Below, piece after piece: positions 7,812-16,234 of a stretch of DNA of 64,000 bases. Source of the DNA: Paenalcaligenes suwonensis (GTDB lineage: Bacteria; Pseudomonadota; Gammaproteobacteria; Burkholderiales; Burkholderiaceae_B). The stretch spans positions 1-64,000 of the forward strand of contig NZ_JAANPV010000011.1 in assembly GCF_011290505.1 (NCBI RefSeq), given 5' to 3'. A program made the translations under genes and the position numbers. A model generated the notes under the pieces. It was not told the DNA's origin and made no database searches. It was given only the letters and a program-made list of their open reading frames with translations. Position 1 is the first letter of the stretch. Each line of letters starts with the position of its first letter.

Positions 7812-7823
7812 ATTGGAGCGAAT

Positions 7824-8153
7824 ATGTCAGAAAACGCCATTTCACTTAAAGAAGCAGCGAAGCGATTGGGCGTGTCGTACCAGACGGTGTTTGCCAAAAG
7901 GCACAAGATCGGCTTCCAGCTTCCAGACGGGCGAGTGTGGAGGGTCATGCCTTCCCGACTTGCAGAGTTAAGCCAACCGCGATACAACGTTATGCGGCTG
8001 GCGCTGCAAACTGACACGGAGAAAACTACATGTCAATTAAACAGCGCAATGGTATCTGGTGGATCGACTTCCGCTCGCCGAGCGGCGAAAGAATTAGACG
8101 ATCTACTGGGACAAGGGTCAAGAAGGCCGCGCAGGAGTACCACGACCGCTTAA
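7824..8153 (+). CDS. Small helix-turn-helix protein, probable excisionase
   Basis: The ATG at 7824 has a GGAG site six bases upstream; the longer frame from 7761 would include the terminator and is rejected. Residues 5-50 form a MerR/AlpA-like winged helix-turn-helix (ISLKEAAKRLGVSYQTVFAKRHKIG, then a wing QLPDGRVWRVMPSRL). This fold is used by phage excisionases that bend DNA at the attachment site. The 109-aa frame overlaps the integrase start by 124 bases in another frame; the C-terminal 40 residues are Ser/Arg-rich and may be little more than read-through of integrase coding sequence. Neighbourhood supports a recombination directionality factor. Confidence 0.7.
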   Translation: MSENAISLKEAAKRLGVSYQTVFAKRHKIGFQLPDGRVWRVMPSRLAELSQPRYNVMRLALQTDTEKTTCQLNSAMVSGGSTSARRAAKELDDLLGQGSRRPRRSTTTA

Positions 8154-9109
8154 AGGCGGAGTATTGGCGAGCCGATATGCTTGGTGAGGAAATCCGTACT
8201 TTTGACCAGGCAGCACTAGAAATGCTGAAACTGTCAGAAGGGCAGAGTGATTACGAAACCAAGCTTCGGCACGTTAAGTACTGGCGTGATGCTCTAGGCG
8301 GCGATACGCCCTTACGATCTTTAACCGGCGGAATGATTGTGCAGGCGTTGCCTACGCATTCGACACACGCACACCGCAAACCAACCCCGTTAAGTGCGGC
8401 TTCTAAGAACCGCTATCTATCTACCATGCGCCGGATTTTAAATCTGGCCAATCAGTGGGGATGGATTGCTAAGACGCCGCACATGGAGCGCTATGACGAA
8501 CCATCTAAGCGGGTGCGGTGGGAACGGCAGAATGTTATCAGTGCTTTGATTAATGCTCTGCACCTACCGTGGATGCGTGATGTGTGCCTTGTTGCGGTAG
8601 CCACTGGCATGCGTGAGGATGAGCTTCTAAGCCTGCTACCTATGGATGTTGATCTTCAACAATCAACAGCATGGGTGAGGGCGGAGAATGCTAAATCAGG
8701 TTATGCCAGGGCGGTGCCACTTAATGCAGATGCTCTAGCAGTAATAGAGCGACGTATTAAAACCGCAACGACCTATGTCTTTGAGCGACCACCCCAGAGA
8801 AAGGATGGCGAAATCATCAAGATATTTCAGACAGATGCTAGAGACTTTAAGCGAGCATGCGCAAAAGTGGGGATTGAGGACTTCAGGTTTCACGATCTGC
8901 GCCACACTTGGGCAAGCTGGCACGCTCAGTCTGGAACGCCTTTGATGGTTTTGAAGGAATTAGGCGGATGGGAGACGCTGGAAATGGTGCAAAGGTATGC
9001 GCATTTAGCACCTTCGCATTTGGCCCATCACGCAAGTTCGGTCACATTTTGGGCACAGCAAGCTGGAAAAGAAAAAGAGCAACCGTGCAGGGTTGCTCTA
9101 ATGTCTTGA
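8030..9109 (+). CDS. Tyrosine-family phage integrase
   Basis: Site-specific recombinase that inserts and excises the element at the neighbouring tRNA. It has an N-terminal Arm-type DNA-binding start (IKQRNGIWWIDFRSPSG), a SAM-like core-binding region (about 55-155) and a catalytic domain with Arg195 (TGMREDEL), Lys222 (AKSGYAR), His288-x-x-Arg291 (HDLRHTW), Trp314 (GGWETLEMV) and nucleophile Tyr323 (QRYAHL). All key residues are present and the 359-aa length is normal, so it is probably active. ATG 8030 has GGAG upstream. The last codons lie inside the terminator hairpin of the tRNA on the opposite strand, which suggests that the crossover region adjoins the gene's 3' end. Confidence 0.93.
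   Translation: MSIKQRNGIWWIDFRSPSGERIRRSTGTRVKKAAQEYHDRLKAEYWRADMLGEEIRTFDQAALEMLKLSEGQSDYETKLRHVKYWRDALGGDTPLRSLTGGMIVQALPTHSTHAHRKPTPLSAASKNRYLSTMRRILNLANQWGWIAKTPHMERYDEPSKRVRWERQNVISALINALHLPWMRDVCLVAVATGMREDELLSLLPMDVDLQQSTAWVRAENAKSGYARAVPLNADALAVIERRIKTATTYVFERPPQRKDGEIIKIFQTDARDFKRACAKVGIEDFRFHDLRHTWASWHAQSGTPLMVLKELGGWETLEMVQRYAHLAPSHLAHHASSVTFWAQQAGKEKEQPCRVALMS
9069..9099 (-). terminator. Terminator of the tRNA gene, inside the integrase coding end
   Basis: A perfect 9-bp hairpin, 9076-9084 with 9091-9099, loop of six. Reading on the minus strand it is followed by a run of T (complement of the A-run at 9072-9076), so it terminates transcription of the tRNA gene at 9125-9201. It overlaps the last codons of the integrase. 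Confidence 0.75.
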
Positions 9110-9124
9110 TATTGCTTAGGTTTA

Positions 9125-9201
<77 letters not shown>

Positions 9202-9351
9202 ACGACCTTCACAAGAATGCAATTATGACATAAAGAAGGTCGGTTTGCCTAGTAAGCTGAACAATCAAAAAAAACGTCGTTTTCCCTGTATAAGATGACT
9301 GCCTTCAGTGCTAAGGTGAGGGGCGTGTGTGGGCAGCAAAAAAGGATAATT

Positions 9352-10356
9352 ATGGAAGCACCAACCCAGTCTAGCGCGACACCTGTAAATAACCGTAGTC
9401 GCGCGTATTTATATACCGCTCAGGGCGCATATCAGCATGAGGATGTAGGGGCTCTAGGCTCGCTGTCGCGCACCGAGGAGGATGTGTTGTGGGTGATGCT
9501 GTCTGACCCCGAAGAGGCCGAAATTCAGCAGGTGTGTACGGACTTATGCATTTCAGAGTATGTGCAGCAAAGTATGCAGGAGCGCCATCGACGTCCCAAG
9601 CTTATTAGCCTGGAAGATGTGGGTTTTATGGCGGTGATTACGGTTGCGTTGAAGGGCAAGCGCCCTCAGTTCGCTGAGGTGCAGTTGGTGATTGGGCGCA
9701 ATGTATTGATCACGGTCAGTAAGGGGCAGGATCTTCAGCATGAAGGGTTGCATCAGCGCTTGTCGTCGTTATCGCGGGCGGCCCGGCGTGGTAGTGACTA
9801 TTTGGCCTTTGAGTGGTTGGACTTGGTGATTGATCACTATGTGCAATCGTTAGATGTGCTGGAGGTTGCCGTGGAGGCAATGGAGCAGCGTCTGTTGTTG
9901 CATGGCTTTCAGCGTAGTGATGTGCAAGGCATTTACCGTTTGCGTCGCGATTTACTGCGTATTGAGATGGCTATTGCGCCATTGGCCGAGATTTGTAGGC
10001 GTATGGCCAGGTTAGATACGGCGTTTATTGAAACGGCTAATCAGGCGTATTTTGCCGAGGTATCCGACAGGGCCCTGCGTGTGACGGAGTTGATTCATGC
10101 GCTGCGTGATGCGCTAGCCTTTGCGTTTGAGGGCGGGCAAATGCTTGAACAAATGAAGCAAACCGACACCGGACGCAAGTTGGCCGCATGGGCGGCTATT
10201 TTGGCTGTGCCTACAGCGATTGCCGGTATTTATGGGATGAACTTTAAGTTTATGCCGGAGCTGGAATGGAGTTTTGGTTACCCCATGGTACTCACAGGCA
10301 TAGGAAGTTTGTGCGGGTTCCTGTATTACAAGTTCAAAAAAGCGGGTTGGCTATAA
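9352..10356 (+). CDS. corA: CorA-family divalent metal transporter
   Basis: Inner-membrane channel for Mg2+ or related divalent cations. A 334-aa protein with a large N-terminal cytoplasmic domain, a long stalk helix (about 180-260) and two C-terminal membrane segments; the signature YGMNF follows the first segment and the protein ends with the basic tail KFKKAGWL. The frame extends to 9295, but the ATG at 9352 has AAGGAT just upstream and is the better start. It is divergent from the tRNA and monocistronic. The family also includes Zn2+ and Co2+ transporters, so the ion is not certain. Confidence 0.88.
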   Translation: MEAPTQSSATPVNNRSRAYLYTAQGAYQHEDVGALGSLSRTEEDVLWVMLSDPEEAEIQQVCTDLCISEYVQQSMQERHRRPKLISLEDVGFMAVITVALKGKRPQFAEVQLVIGRNVLITVSKGQDLQHEGLHQRLSSLSRAARRGSDYLAFEWLDLVIDHYVQSLDVLEVAVEAMEQRLLLHGFQRSDVQGIYRLRRDLLRIEMAIAPLAEICRRMARLDTAFIETANQAYFAEVSDRALRVTELIHALRDALAFAFEGGQMLEQMKQTDTGRKLAAWAAILAVPTAIAGIYGMNFKFMPELEWSFGYPMVLTGIGSLCGFLYYKFKKAGWL

Positions 10357-10812
10357 CGTTGTAGCAATTTTTTTTGTGACCACTGGCTAGGCAGGCAATT
10401 ACTGACCAAAGAACCTTCTTTGTATGATTGATGCGTCTCTGCGTGGTTTCTTATTAAGTTGTCCCCAAAGTTATGCACAGATTTTGGGGATATCTTTACG
10501 CTTGACTTTTATGGGTTGTTGAAAATCGTTCTGTGCGATGTGAATACTTGGTCACAATATTTTTGTTGCTGCTTTGCTTCAAATCAAAGAATTTTTAAAT
10601 CTGTTTAAAATCAATAGGTTGTTTTTATTTTAAACAGAAATTAGCAGTTTTCTAAAAGTGATTAAGACGATTCTGAATGCGAACGATTTTTGCGTGCAAA
10701 GTAGCGTTAAGCATAAGTAAAGACTAGCTATTTTCTGCCTTTTTATGCGCTGACTTGCAAAGATATCCACTGTTTCTGAATTGTCAAGTTGGAAGTAACC
10801 AGTGGTTTGACA
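10357..10812. other. A+T-rich intergenic region with inverted repeats, no gene seen
   Basis: About 450 bases between corA and a minus-strand gene, clearly richer in A+T than the surroundings. It holds CCCCAAA (10463-10469)/TTTGGGG (10483-10489) around a DnaA-box-like TTATGCACA (10471-10479); an 11-bp perfect inverted repeat 10601-10611/10627-10637; and an imperfect 11-bp (10/11) inverted pair at its ends (10379-10389 and 10796-10806). No open frame with a ribosome site was found. Confidence 0.5.
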
Positions 10813-11346
10813 TTAGTCTATAGACTTGACCTTGGCTTCCACATCAATGACTTCACCGCGTGGTGTGACCGTGCTTTGTTGGTGGGCCAGCAGTTGACTG
10901 GCAATGTGGAAACATTCGTCGATGTGTTTGTGCCCGACTCGGCGCAAGATTACATAGCTTAAGCCCGAGGCCGCCACCGAACCTAGTACAGGAATGTACT
11001 TGCCGCCGTATTTGGTGGCTAGGCTTTTCATGCCCATGCTTTTGAGTAGGCTAAGTACGCGTTGCGGAGTAATGACTTTTCCCAGTAAGCCTATGCTGAA
11101 GTTAGCACCGCCTACCACCATGATTTTTTTTAGTTCGGGGCTGAGTTCTTCTACTTGTTGTGCGCTGAGCCCGAATTTCTCATTGATTTGGGGCAGTATT
11201 TGCAGAAGCAGGGCGACGTCAGTGCTGACGTCTAAGCCGGGGATGGGAACGACGGCTGCCGCTGCTGAGATCAATGCGCGTTGACTGACTAACTTGCGGC
11301 AGTCGGCACGTATTTGTTCTAGTTCGGCGAGGGTGGTAGCGGCCAT
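10813..11346 (-). CDS. DUF697-like membrane-associated protein, 177 aa
   Basis: The sequence has the layout of the DUF697 family (found alone or attached to small GTPases): a hydrophobic Ala/Pro-Gly-rich helix (ALISAAAAVVPIPGLDVSTDVAL, about 25-46), a helical middle, and a second hydrophobic segment (YIPVLGSVAASGLSYVILRRVG, about 117-138). It probably associates with the inner membrane. No GTPase domain is fused or adjacent. It follows hglS on the same strand after 126 bases and may be read through from that operon, although a hairpin lies between. Biochemical role unknown. Confidence 0.65.
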   Translation of the reverse strand: MAATTLAELEQIRADCRKLVSQRALISAAAAVVPIPGLDVSTDVALLLQILPQINEKFGLSAQQVEELSPELKKIMVVGGANFSIGLLGKVITPQRVLSLLKSMGMKSLATKYGGKYIPVLGSVAASGLSYVILRRVGHKHIDECFHIASQLLAHQQSTVTPRGEVIDVEAKVKSID

Positions 11347-11434
11347 AGTTCTTTACACTGTACAAGGGTGCTAAAGGGCAGCACGTCTTGATAATGCTAG
11401 CAGAAATAGCAAACATATGGCGGTGGTTTTACAG

Positions 11435-11464
11435 CGAGGGCTAGCTGGATGACGCTAGCCCTCG
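11435..11464 (-). terminator. Hairpin after hglS, probable weak terminator
   Basis: A perfect 11-bp inverted repeat, 11435-11445 with 11454-11464, eight bases after the hglS stop. There is no strong T-run on the minus strand (only TAAAAC), so termination may be partial and allow read-through to the DUF697 gene. Confidence 0.5.
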
Positions 11465-11472
11465 TGGCAGGC

Positions 11473-12867
11473 TTAGGCAGCGACGCCTAAGGCTTGCAGG
11501 CAGTGTGCTAACGAGCGCTTTGCTGTTTGTGCATAGAGTTGCTGCTCATCAATGACCGCTTGTCCTAATTGCGATTCAAAGATCTCTTGGTTGGACAACT
11601 GTGTATAGCTGCTGTTGCCGCCATCACCCAAGTTGGACTGAAAAATTCCCGCCGCACTCACTGGCAGAAAGTCCTCGTAAACAATGGGGGACAAGCTTAC
11701 GTCGCCATTTTCAATTAGCGTTTCCAGTGATGTTTGGGCCGCGAAACTGCCGGCTTTGGCCAAGCCTTGGCTGGTGGGCAGGTAATTGAAGTACACCAAG
11801 TCGTTTTTGAACAGTTGCTCCAAGGTGTCGGGGAATTGTTCAAAGTGTTTGTTCATCAATTGTGTGTACGTGCTGGCGTTGTGCTCTGCTGGGGCTTCGC
11901 CTAAGTCCGCGCGGGCAGCGTTAAGCAGTTGATCGTACAGCTCACGGCCTTTTTGTGTAACGGCAGCACCGCGTTGTTCAATTTCTCCAAAACGTGCTGT
12001 GTGGCTACCTTGTGCGCCGTTTTGCTGGTCGGCAAAACGCACGGGTTCATTCAGTGCTTTAAAGCTGGTTTGGCGCAGCAAAATAGGGTGTTTGCGTGTA
12101 GGCGGGCCTTCAATGACGGCTTTAGGCGTAATGCCATATTTGGGCATGGCGCTTTGCACGGAATCAATATTCAATGTGCGCGGTGTTAGGTGGTTGATGT
12201 GTGGGCCTTTAAATGCCACCACATCGGCGATCAGTCGGTGTTGGTCGTGCAGGTCTTTATATTGCGAGCTCGACACGGTAGATTCACCGTGCCAACTAAA
12301 GGTTTTAAGTGCCTCTGCTACAAAGCGGGTCGCATCCTCTTCGGTTAGGCCGCCATCCGCTTCGCATTGCGCAATTAAGCGTAGGGCTTCAGGGCTGAAA
12401 ATCTGGCGCTTCGCCAGAATGCTACGCGCTTCCTCACGCAGTTCTGGGTCTTCAATCAGTTCTAAGCGCAACAGTGAGGTGAAGACTCTAAAGGGGCTGA
12501 CACGTAACTCATCTTCGTGCAGGGCACGAAAAGCGGTGGAGTGCACGGGTACACCCGCAGGGCTTAAGTCGTAGTAGCCAACGGGGTGCATCCCCATGAC
12601 AGCAAATAAACGGCCGATGGTGTGCAGTTCTTCGGGGGTGCCTACGCGTATGGCGCCGTGGCGCTCTTCATCTAAACGCTCAAGTTCTTGTGCTTGCTGC
12701 AGGTTGTGATACAGAGCTTGATCGGCTTGCAGGGTGGCTTGATTGATGTCTGCAACCATTTCCATCAGCGTGCCGTACAACGGTACTTCGTCTTTGTACA
12801 TGGCAGACATGGCGGCAGAAAACTGCGCACGTATCTGGCTAGGACTTACAAAATTAGTGGATGTCAT
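11473..12867 (-). CDS. hglS: 2-oxoadipate dioxygenase/decarboxylase (DUF1338)
   Basis: Fe(II) enzyme converting 2-oxoadipate with O2 to D-2-hydroxyglutarate and CO2 in lysine catabolism. The 464-aa DUF1338 protein keeps the residues recalled as metal ligands and substrate contacts in Pseudomonas putida HglS: His70 and Arg74 (EERHGAIRVG), His226 (HINHLTPRTL) and Glu295 (RFGEIEQRG). The frame extends to 12903, but the ATG at 12867 is preceded by AAGGAG at nine bases and is chosen. It lies 45 bases after the aminotransferase on the same strand, forming an operon that would make and then consume 2-oxoadipate. It was formerly annotated as a YdcJ-like VOC protein. Confidence 0.88.
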   Translation of the reverse strand: MTSTNFVSPSQIRAQFSAAMSAMYKDEVPLYGTLMEMVADINQATLQADQALYHNLQQAQELERLDEERHGAIRVGTPEELHTIGRLFAVMGMHPVGYYDLSPAGVPVHSTAFRALHEDELRVSPFRVFTSLLRLELIEDPELREEARSILAKRQIFSPEALRLIAQCEADGGLTEEDATRFVAEALKTFSWHGESTVSSSQYKDLHDQHRLIADVVAFKGPHINHLTPRTLNIDSVQSAMPKYGITPKAVIEGPPTRKHPILLRQTSFKALNEPVRFADQQNGAQGSHTARFGEIEQRGAAVTQKGRELYDQLLNAARADLGEAPAEHNASTYTQLMNKHFEQFPDTLEQLFKNDLVYFNYLPTSQGLAKAGSFAAQTSLETLIENGDVSLSPIVYEDFLPVSAAGIFQSNLGDGGNSSYTQLSNQEIFESQLGQAVIDEQQLYAQTAKRSLAHCLQALGVAA

Positions 12868-12912
12868 GCAGGCTACTCCTTTGCGTGATGACGGCATAAT
12901 CAAAATAAAAAA

Positions 12913-14166
12913 TCAGTAACATTCGGCTAAGCATTCGCCCAGAATGCACAGGCCTTGATCCAGCACATCGGGCTCAACGGTGAGCGGTGCCAGTAAGCGA
13001 ATCACATGGCGATACTCGCCGCTAGGCATTAACAGCAGACCGCGCTCGCGGGCACGTTGCAGCACCTTGGCAAGCTCTTGTGTGCCAGGACCGCCTTGTG
13101 GATTGCGTAGCTCAATACCGCGCATGGTGCCTATACCGGTTAGGCGTTTAATAACGGGCAGTTTTTGGGCTTCCCAGCGCTGGTAGTGTTCCAGTACGAG
13201 ATTTTCGTAGGTGCTGGCCCAGAGCTGTAATTGTTCGTCGTTGGCTAGTTGTTGAATGATCTGCAAGGCGGCGGCGCAGGCGACCGCATTACCAGAGTAC
13301 GTTCCACCCAAGCTGCCGGAAGGCATGCTTTGAAACAGCACAGAACGGCCCATGACAGCACCTAAGGGTAGGCCACCAGCAATACTTTTACCCAGCAGTA
13401 GCAGGTCTGGTTCTACACCCAGTTGTTCAAACGCAAAGCGTTTTCCTGTACGCCCAAAGCCTGATTGCACTTCGTCCCAGACCAGCAAAATACCGTGCTC
13501 ATCACAGAACTGGCGTAGGTAACGGGCAAACTCAGGATCTAGTGATTGGAAGCCGCCGTCGCCTTGTACGGGTTCGGCAATAATGCAGGCAATGTCGTTA
13601 ACGTCTAGTTCCACTTTGATTAAACGCTGTAAAGCGGCAATGGCTGTGGCGTTGTCAACGTTGCTGTCAGGGCTTGGGTAAGGGATGTGATAGACCGGCC
13701 CTGGTAAGGCACCCAAGCCCTTTTTATAAGGGCTAACTTTGCCGTTTAGGTTCAGTGCGGCTAAGGTGCGGCCATGAAAAGCACCATCAAACGCTATGAC
13801 GGCGCTGCGTTGGGTGTTAAACCGGGCAATCTTTAGCGCGTTTTCAGTGGCTTCAGCGCCGCAGTTGGTAAGCATGCCCAAAAACGGTTCTTTGCTGGGT
13901 ATGAAAGCGGCAAGTGCATCCATCAGTTCGCTGTATGGCTGGTGAGGGATAGCGTTAAATGCCGAGTGCGTCATGCGCTGGGCTTGATCAATAATGGCTT
14001 GTACTACTGCTGGGTTGCAGTGGCCCAGGTTCAGCACGCCAATGCCGCCGATAAAATCTATGTATTCACGTCCTTCGCTATCCCACACACGGGCATTCTT
14101 ACCAGAGGTTAGCGTGATGGGGTGAACAATAGACAGGGCAGGGCTGATATGCGCACTGGTTTGCAT
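12913..14166 (-). CDS. Class III aminotransferase, probably 2-aminoadipate/GABA-type
   Basis: PLP-dependent omega-aminotransferase of the GabT/DavT type, 417 aa. Seen: the cofactor-binding NCGAEATENALKIAR and AFHGRT, the aspartate of LVWDEVQSGFGRTG, and the Schiff-base lysine in LLLGKSIAGGLPLGAVMG. By sequence alone it could act on GABA, 5-aminovalerate or 2-aminoadipate. Its position directly upstream of hglS favours 2-aminoadipate to 2-oxoadipate, as for the transaminase of the Pseudomonas pipecolate branch of lysine catabolism. It follows a LysR gene by 101 bases, in which a separate promoter is possible. Confidence 0.85.
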   Translation of the reverse strand: MQTSAHISPALSIVHPITLTSGKNARVWDSEGREYIDFIGGIGVLNLGHCNPAVVQAIIDQAQRMTHSAFNAIPHQPYSELMDALAAFIPSKEPFLGMLTNCGAEATENALKIARFNTQRSAVIAFDGAFHGRTLAALNLNGKVSPYKKGLGALPGPVYHIPYPSPDSNVDNATAIAALQRLIKVELDVNDIACIIAEPVQGDGGFQSLDPEFARYLRQFCDEHGILLVWDEVQSGFGRTGKRFAFEQLGVEPDLLLLGKSIAGGLPLGAVMGRSVLFQSMPSGSLGGTYSGNAVACAAALQIIQQLANDEQLQLWASTYENLVLEHYQRWEAQKLPVIKRLTGIGTMRGIELRNPQGGPGTQELAKVLQRARERGLLLMPSGEYRHVIRLLAPLTVEPDVLDQGLCILGECLAECY

Positions 14167-14267
14167 GGGAAATCCTTTGTGATGTTGTCTCGGTATTCTT
14201 TTTTTGAATGCGAGCTTGTATCACAGCAAAAATCATGCAGTGCAGCAAACGAAAAAAAGGGTGGGTG

Positions 14268-15194
14268 TTATTCCTTTTTTTCCTGATCCTCTAGTTCTAA
14301 GTGTTGGGTGAGCCACTGTATTAACTGACGTATGCGTGGTTCGTCAGCGGTGTGTGCCTCGTAGGCGACATAATACGCCCCTAAGCTGGGTAGCTCATAC
14401 TCCCACGGACAGATCAATAGCTGGCGTTGTAAGGCATCGGCCGCCAGAAACTTAGGGACTAAGGCAATGCCGTAGCCAGCAAGTGCAGCCTGTATACAGG
14501 CCGACCATGTGGCAAAACGTGGGCCATGGTAACTGTGATCAATAGGGTCGTTTTGGTCAGAAAAATAGCGTTCCCATGCATTGGGTCTAGAGTGGCATTG
14601 TATTAAGCCAAAATGGGCTAATTGCGAGGCATGGCGTATGGTTTTATTGCCCAACAAGCCGGGTTGGCAAACGGGAATCATGCCTTCTTCAAAAAGCTTC
14701 ACACATTCCAAATTTTCCCAATTTCCATGCCCAAATAAAAAGGCTACATCAATACTTTTTTGCGCCAAACTAAAAGGCTGCAATGAATCATGCATATCAA
14801 TTTGTATATGCGGGTGCAGGTCATGGAAATGTTTGAGCAGGGGAATGAGCCAATGCGCACCCAAACTGGGGTGGGCAGCAATACTGAGCACCTCACGCTC
14901 ATGGTCGTAGGCCAACATCTGCAAGGTGGATTGCTCTATGTTCAGCAGGATTTTGCGCGCTTGCTCTAGGTACAGTTGTCCTGCAGGCGATAGGCTCAAG
15001 CGTTTGCGTAACCGTCTGAATAGTGGGGTTTGGAGGGTATCTTCTAATAGCGCTACTTGTTTGCTGACAGCGCTTTGGGTAAGGTGCAGCTCTTTGGCAG
15101 CATGGGTAAAACTAAGGTGTCTAGCGGCCGCCTCAAAACATTGCAGTGATGTGATAGAGGGGTATTGGTTACGAGAAAGGCCCTGAAAGCTCAT
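14268..15194 (-). CDS. LysR-family transcriptional regulator (GcvA-like)
   Basis: Winged helix-turn-helix at residues about 12-75 (SLQCFEAAARHLSFTHAAKELHLTQSAVSKQV in two overlapping parts) and a periplasmic-binding-like effector domain (about 90-300). The frame extends to a TTG at 15209, but the ATG at 15194 gives the usual LysR length of 308 aa. It is first in a same-strand run with the aminotransferase and hglS, so it probably controls lysine/2-aminoadipate catabolism. The typical divergent arrangement is absent, which is less usual for LysR regulators. Confidence 0.88.
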   Translation of the reverse strand: MSFQGLSRNQYPSITSLQCFEAAARHLSFTHAAKELHLTQSAVSKQVALLEDTLQTPLFRRLRKRLSLSPAGQLYLEQARKILLNIEQSTLQMLAYDHEREVLSIAAHPSLGAHWLIPLLKHFHDLHPHIQIDMHDSLQPFSLAQKSIDVAFLFGHGNWENLECVKLFEEGMIPVCQPGLLGNKTIRHASQLAHFGLIQCHSRPNAWERYFSDQNDPIDHSYHGPRFATWSACIQAALAGYGIALVPKFLAADALQRQLLICPWEYELPSLGAYYVAYEAHTADEPRIRQLIQWLTQHLELEDQEKKE

Positions 15195-15268
15195 GCTACA
15201 CCTACACAAACAAAGAGTAGGGGTATTGTAGCCTGCGAATCCATAGCAAGAGACTGGCGTTACGCAAT

Positions 15269-15337
15269 AAAAAAACCAGCCCGCAGGCTGGTTAAGAGGA
15301 GGAGACCACCACAGAAAACCTGAAAGCTACAGTGCTT
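15269..15337 (-). ncRNA. Candidate small RNA with C/U-rich anti-Shine-Dalgarno motif
   Basis: On the minus strand there is a good promoter (15344-15371) and, about 45 bases after the expected start near 15337, a perfect intrinsic terminator: AACCAGCC (15286-15293 on the minus side) with GGCTGGTT, loop of four, then a T-run at 15269-15275. The unpaired part contains CTCCTCCTC (15296-15304), complementary to ribosome-binding sites. A transcript of about 69 bases is predicted. It could instead be an attenuated leader of the LysR gene that starts 75 bases downstream. No Rfam family is recognised. Confidence 0.55.
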
Positions 15338-15343
15338 GATTTC

Positions 15344-15371
15344 ATTATGGGAGTATTGGTTATAGCGTCAA
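15344..15371 (-). promoter_or_regulatory. Sigma-70 promoter of the candidate small RNA
   Basis: On the minus strand TTGACG (15366-15371), 16-base spacer, CATAAT (15344-15349); ten of twelve positions match the consensus. No protein gene starts within reach except through the terminator at 15269-15293. Confidence 0.6.
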
Positions 15372-15559
15372 GGTATAAATCTCTTTAAGTTTTTATAAAT
15401 GAAAATGGTCAGTAAGCTAAAACAGCTATATGATGGTCTTAAAGCTAGTGTTTATATGGCTTTGTGATGTTTTCTCGTAATTTCGTGAATTGCTTTTTGT
15501 TACGATATAAACGTTTAAAAAGTAATGATTTGCGTGTTTTTCACTAAAGGAGTGCAGCA

Positions 15560-16138
15560 ATGGCTAAAAAAATACTGATGTTGTGCGGGGATTATTGTGA
15601 AGACTATGAAACGATGGTGCCGTTTCAAACATTGCAAGCTGTAGGGCATAGAGTGGATGCGGTTTGCCCTGGCAAGAAAAAGGGTGAAAGCATCGCCACA
15701 GCCATTCATGATTTCGAAGGTGAGCAAACCTACTCAGAAAAGCGTGGCCATAATTTTGTACTCAATGCCGATTTCGATGCGGTACAAGCCGCTGATTACG
15801 ATGCGTTGGTGATCCCCGGCGGTAGGGGGCCCGAGTATTTGCGCTTAAACCCACAAGTGATCGCCATCGTGCAGCACTTTTTTGTGGAGAACAAACCCGT
15901 GGCAGCAGTGTGTCACGGTGCGCAACTGTTAGCAGCCGCTAAGGTGTTGAATGGTCGCACATGTTCTGCGTACCCGGCGTGTAGGCCTGATGTAGAGCTT
16001 GCTGGTGGGCGTTATGCTGATATTGCGGTGAATGCAGCGATTACCGAAGGCAACTTGGTGACGGCACCAGCGTGGCCAGCACATCCAGAATGGTTGGCAC
16101 AATTTCTTAAGCTGCTGGGTACAAAAATTACGCTGTAA
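15560..16138 (+). CDS. DJ-1/PfpI-family protein
   Basis: A 192-aa class I glutamine-amidotransferase-like protein of the PfpI/YhbO group, a family reported to act as stress-linked proteases or glyoxalase/deglycase enzymes. The nucleophile Cys lies in the elbow AAVCHGAQ, with the supporting Glu in GDYCEDYE at the N-terminus and GG in [18 protein letters not shown] precedes the ATG by eight bases. It stands alone between the small RNA region and a convergent terminator. Substrate unknown. Confidence 0.88.
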   Translation: MAKKILMLCGDYCEDYETMVPFQTLQAVGHRVDAVCPGKKKGESIATAIHDFEGEQTYSEKRGHNFVLNADFDAVQAADYDALVIPGGRGPEYLRLNPQVIAIVQHFFVENKPVAAVCHGAQLLAAAKVLNGRTCSAYPACRPDVELAGGRYADIAVNAAITEGNLVTAPAWPAHPEWLAQFLKLLGTKITL

Positions 16139-16176
16139 ATAGCCTAGTACTAGCACATGCTGGCGCGATGGTAATG

Positions 16177-16209
16177 AAAAACGCCCGATGAATACCATCG
16201 GGCGTTTTT
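16177..16209. terminator. Bidirectional intrinsic terminator
   Basis: A-run (16177-16181), CGCCCGATG, loop AATAC, CATCGGGCG and a T-run to 16209. It serves both the PfpI-type gene (+) and the nfeD operon (-), whose ends converge here. Confidence 0.85.
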
Positions 16210-16234
16210 GTATGGGCTGTACGTAGGTGCAGGG

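Larger units (their letters stand above)
1..9124. mobile_element. Right arm of a tRNA-integrated prophage or integrative element
   Basis: The stretch carries phage-type recombination genes (RecT annealase, YqaJ exonuclease), a DNA methyltransferase, a small helix-turn-helix protein and a tyrosine integrase in that order, ending against the 3' end of a tRNA gene at 9125. That is the classical layout of an element integrated into a tRNA gene. Short genes overlap by 4-8 bases in phage style. The left attachment site and any structural genes lie outside the window, so I cannot say whether it is a complete phage, a satellite or a remnant. The right boundary is inferred from the tRNA position; no second att copy is visible. 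Confidence 0.85.

Noticed and set aside
10463-10489. Replication origin or DnaA-controlled region
   Set aside because: Only one near-match to a DnaA box is present, and no dnaA, dnaN or gidA-like gene is nearby.
15292-15345. Leader peptide (17 codons) ahead of the minus-strand terminator
   Set aside because: The ATG lies within the -10 element of the proposed promoter, so it would not be in the transcript, and no ribosome site precedes it.
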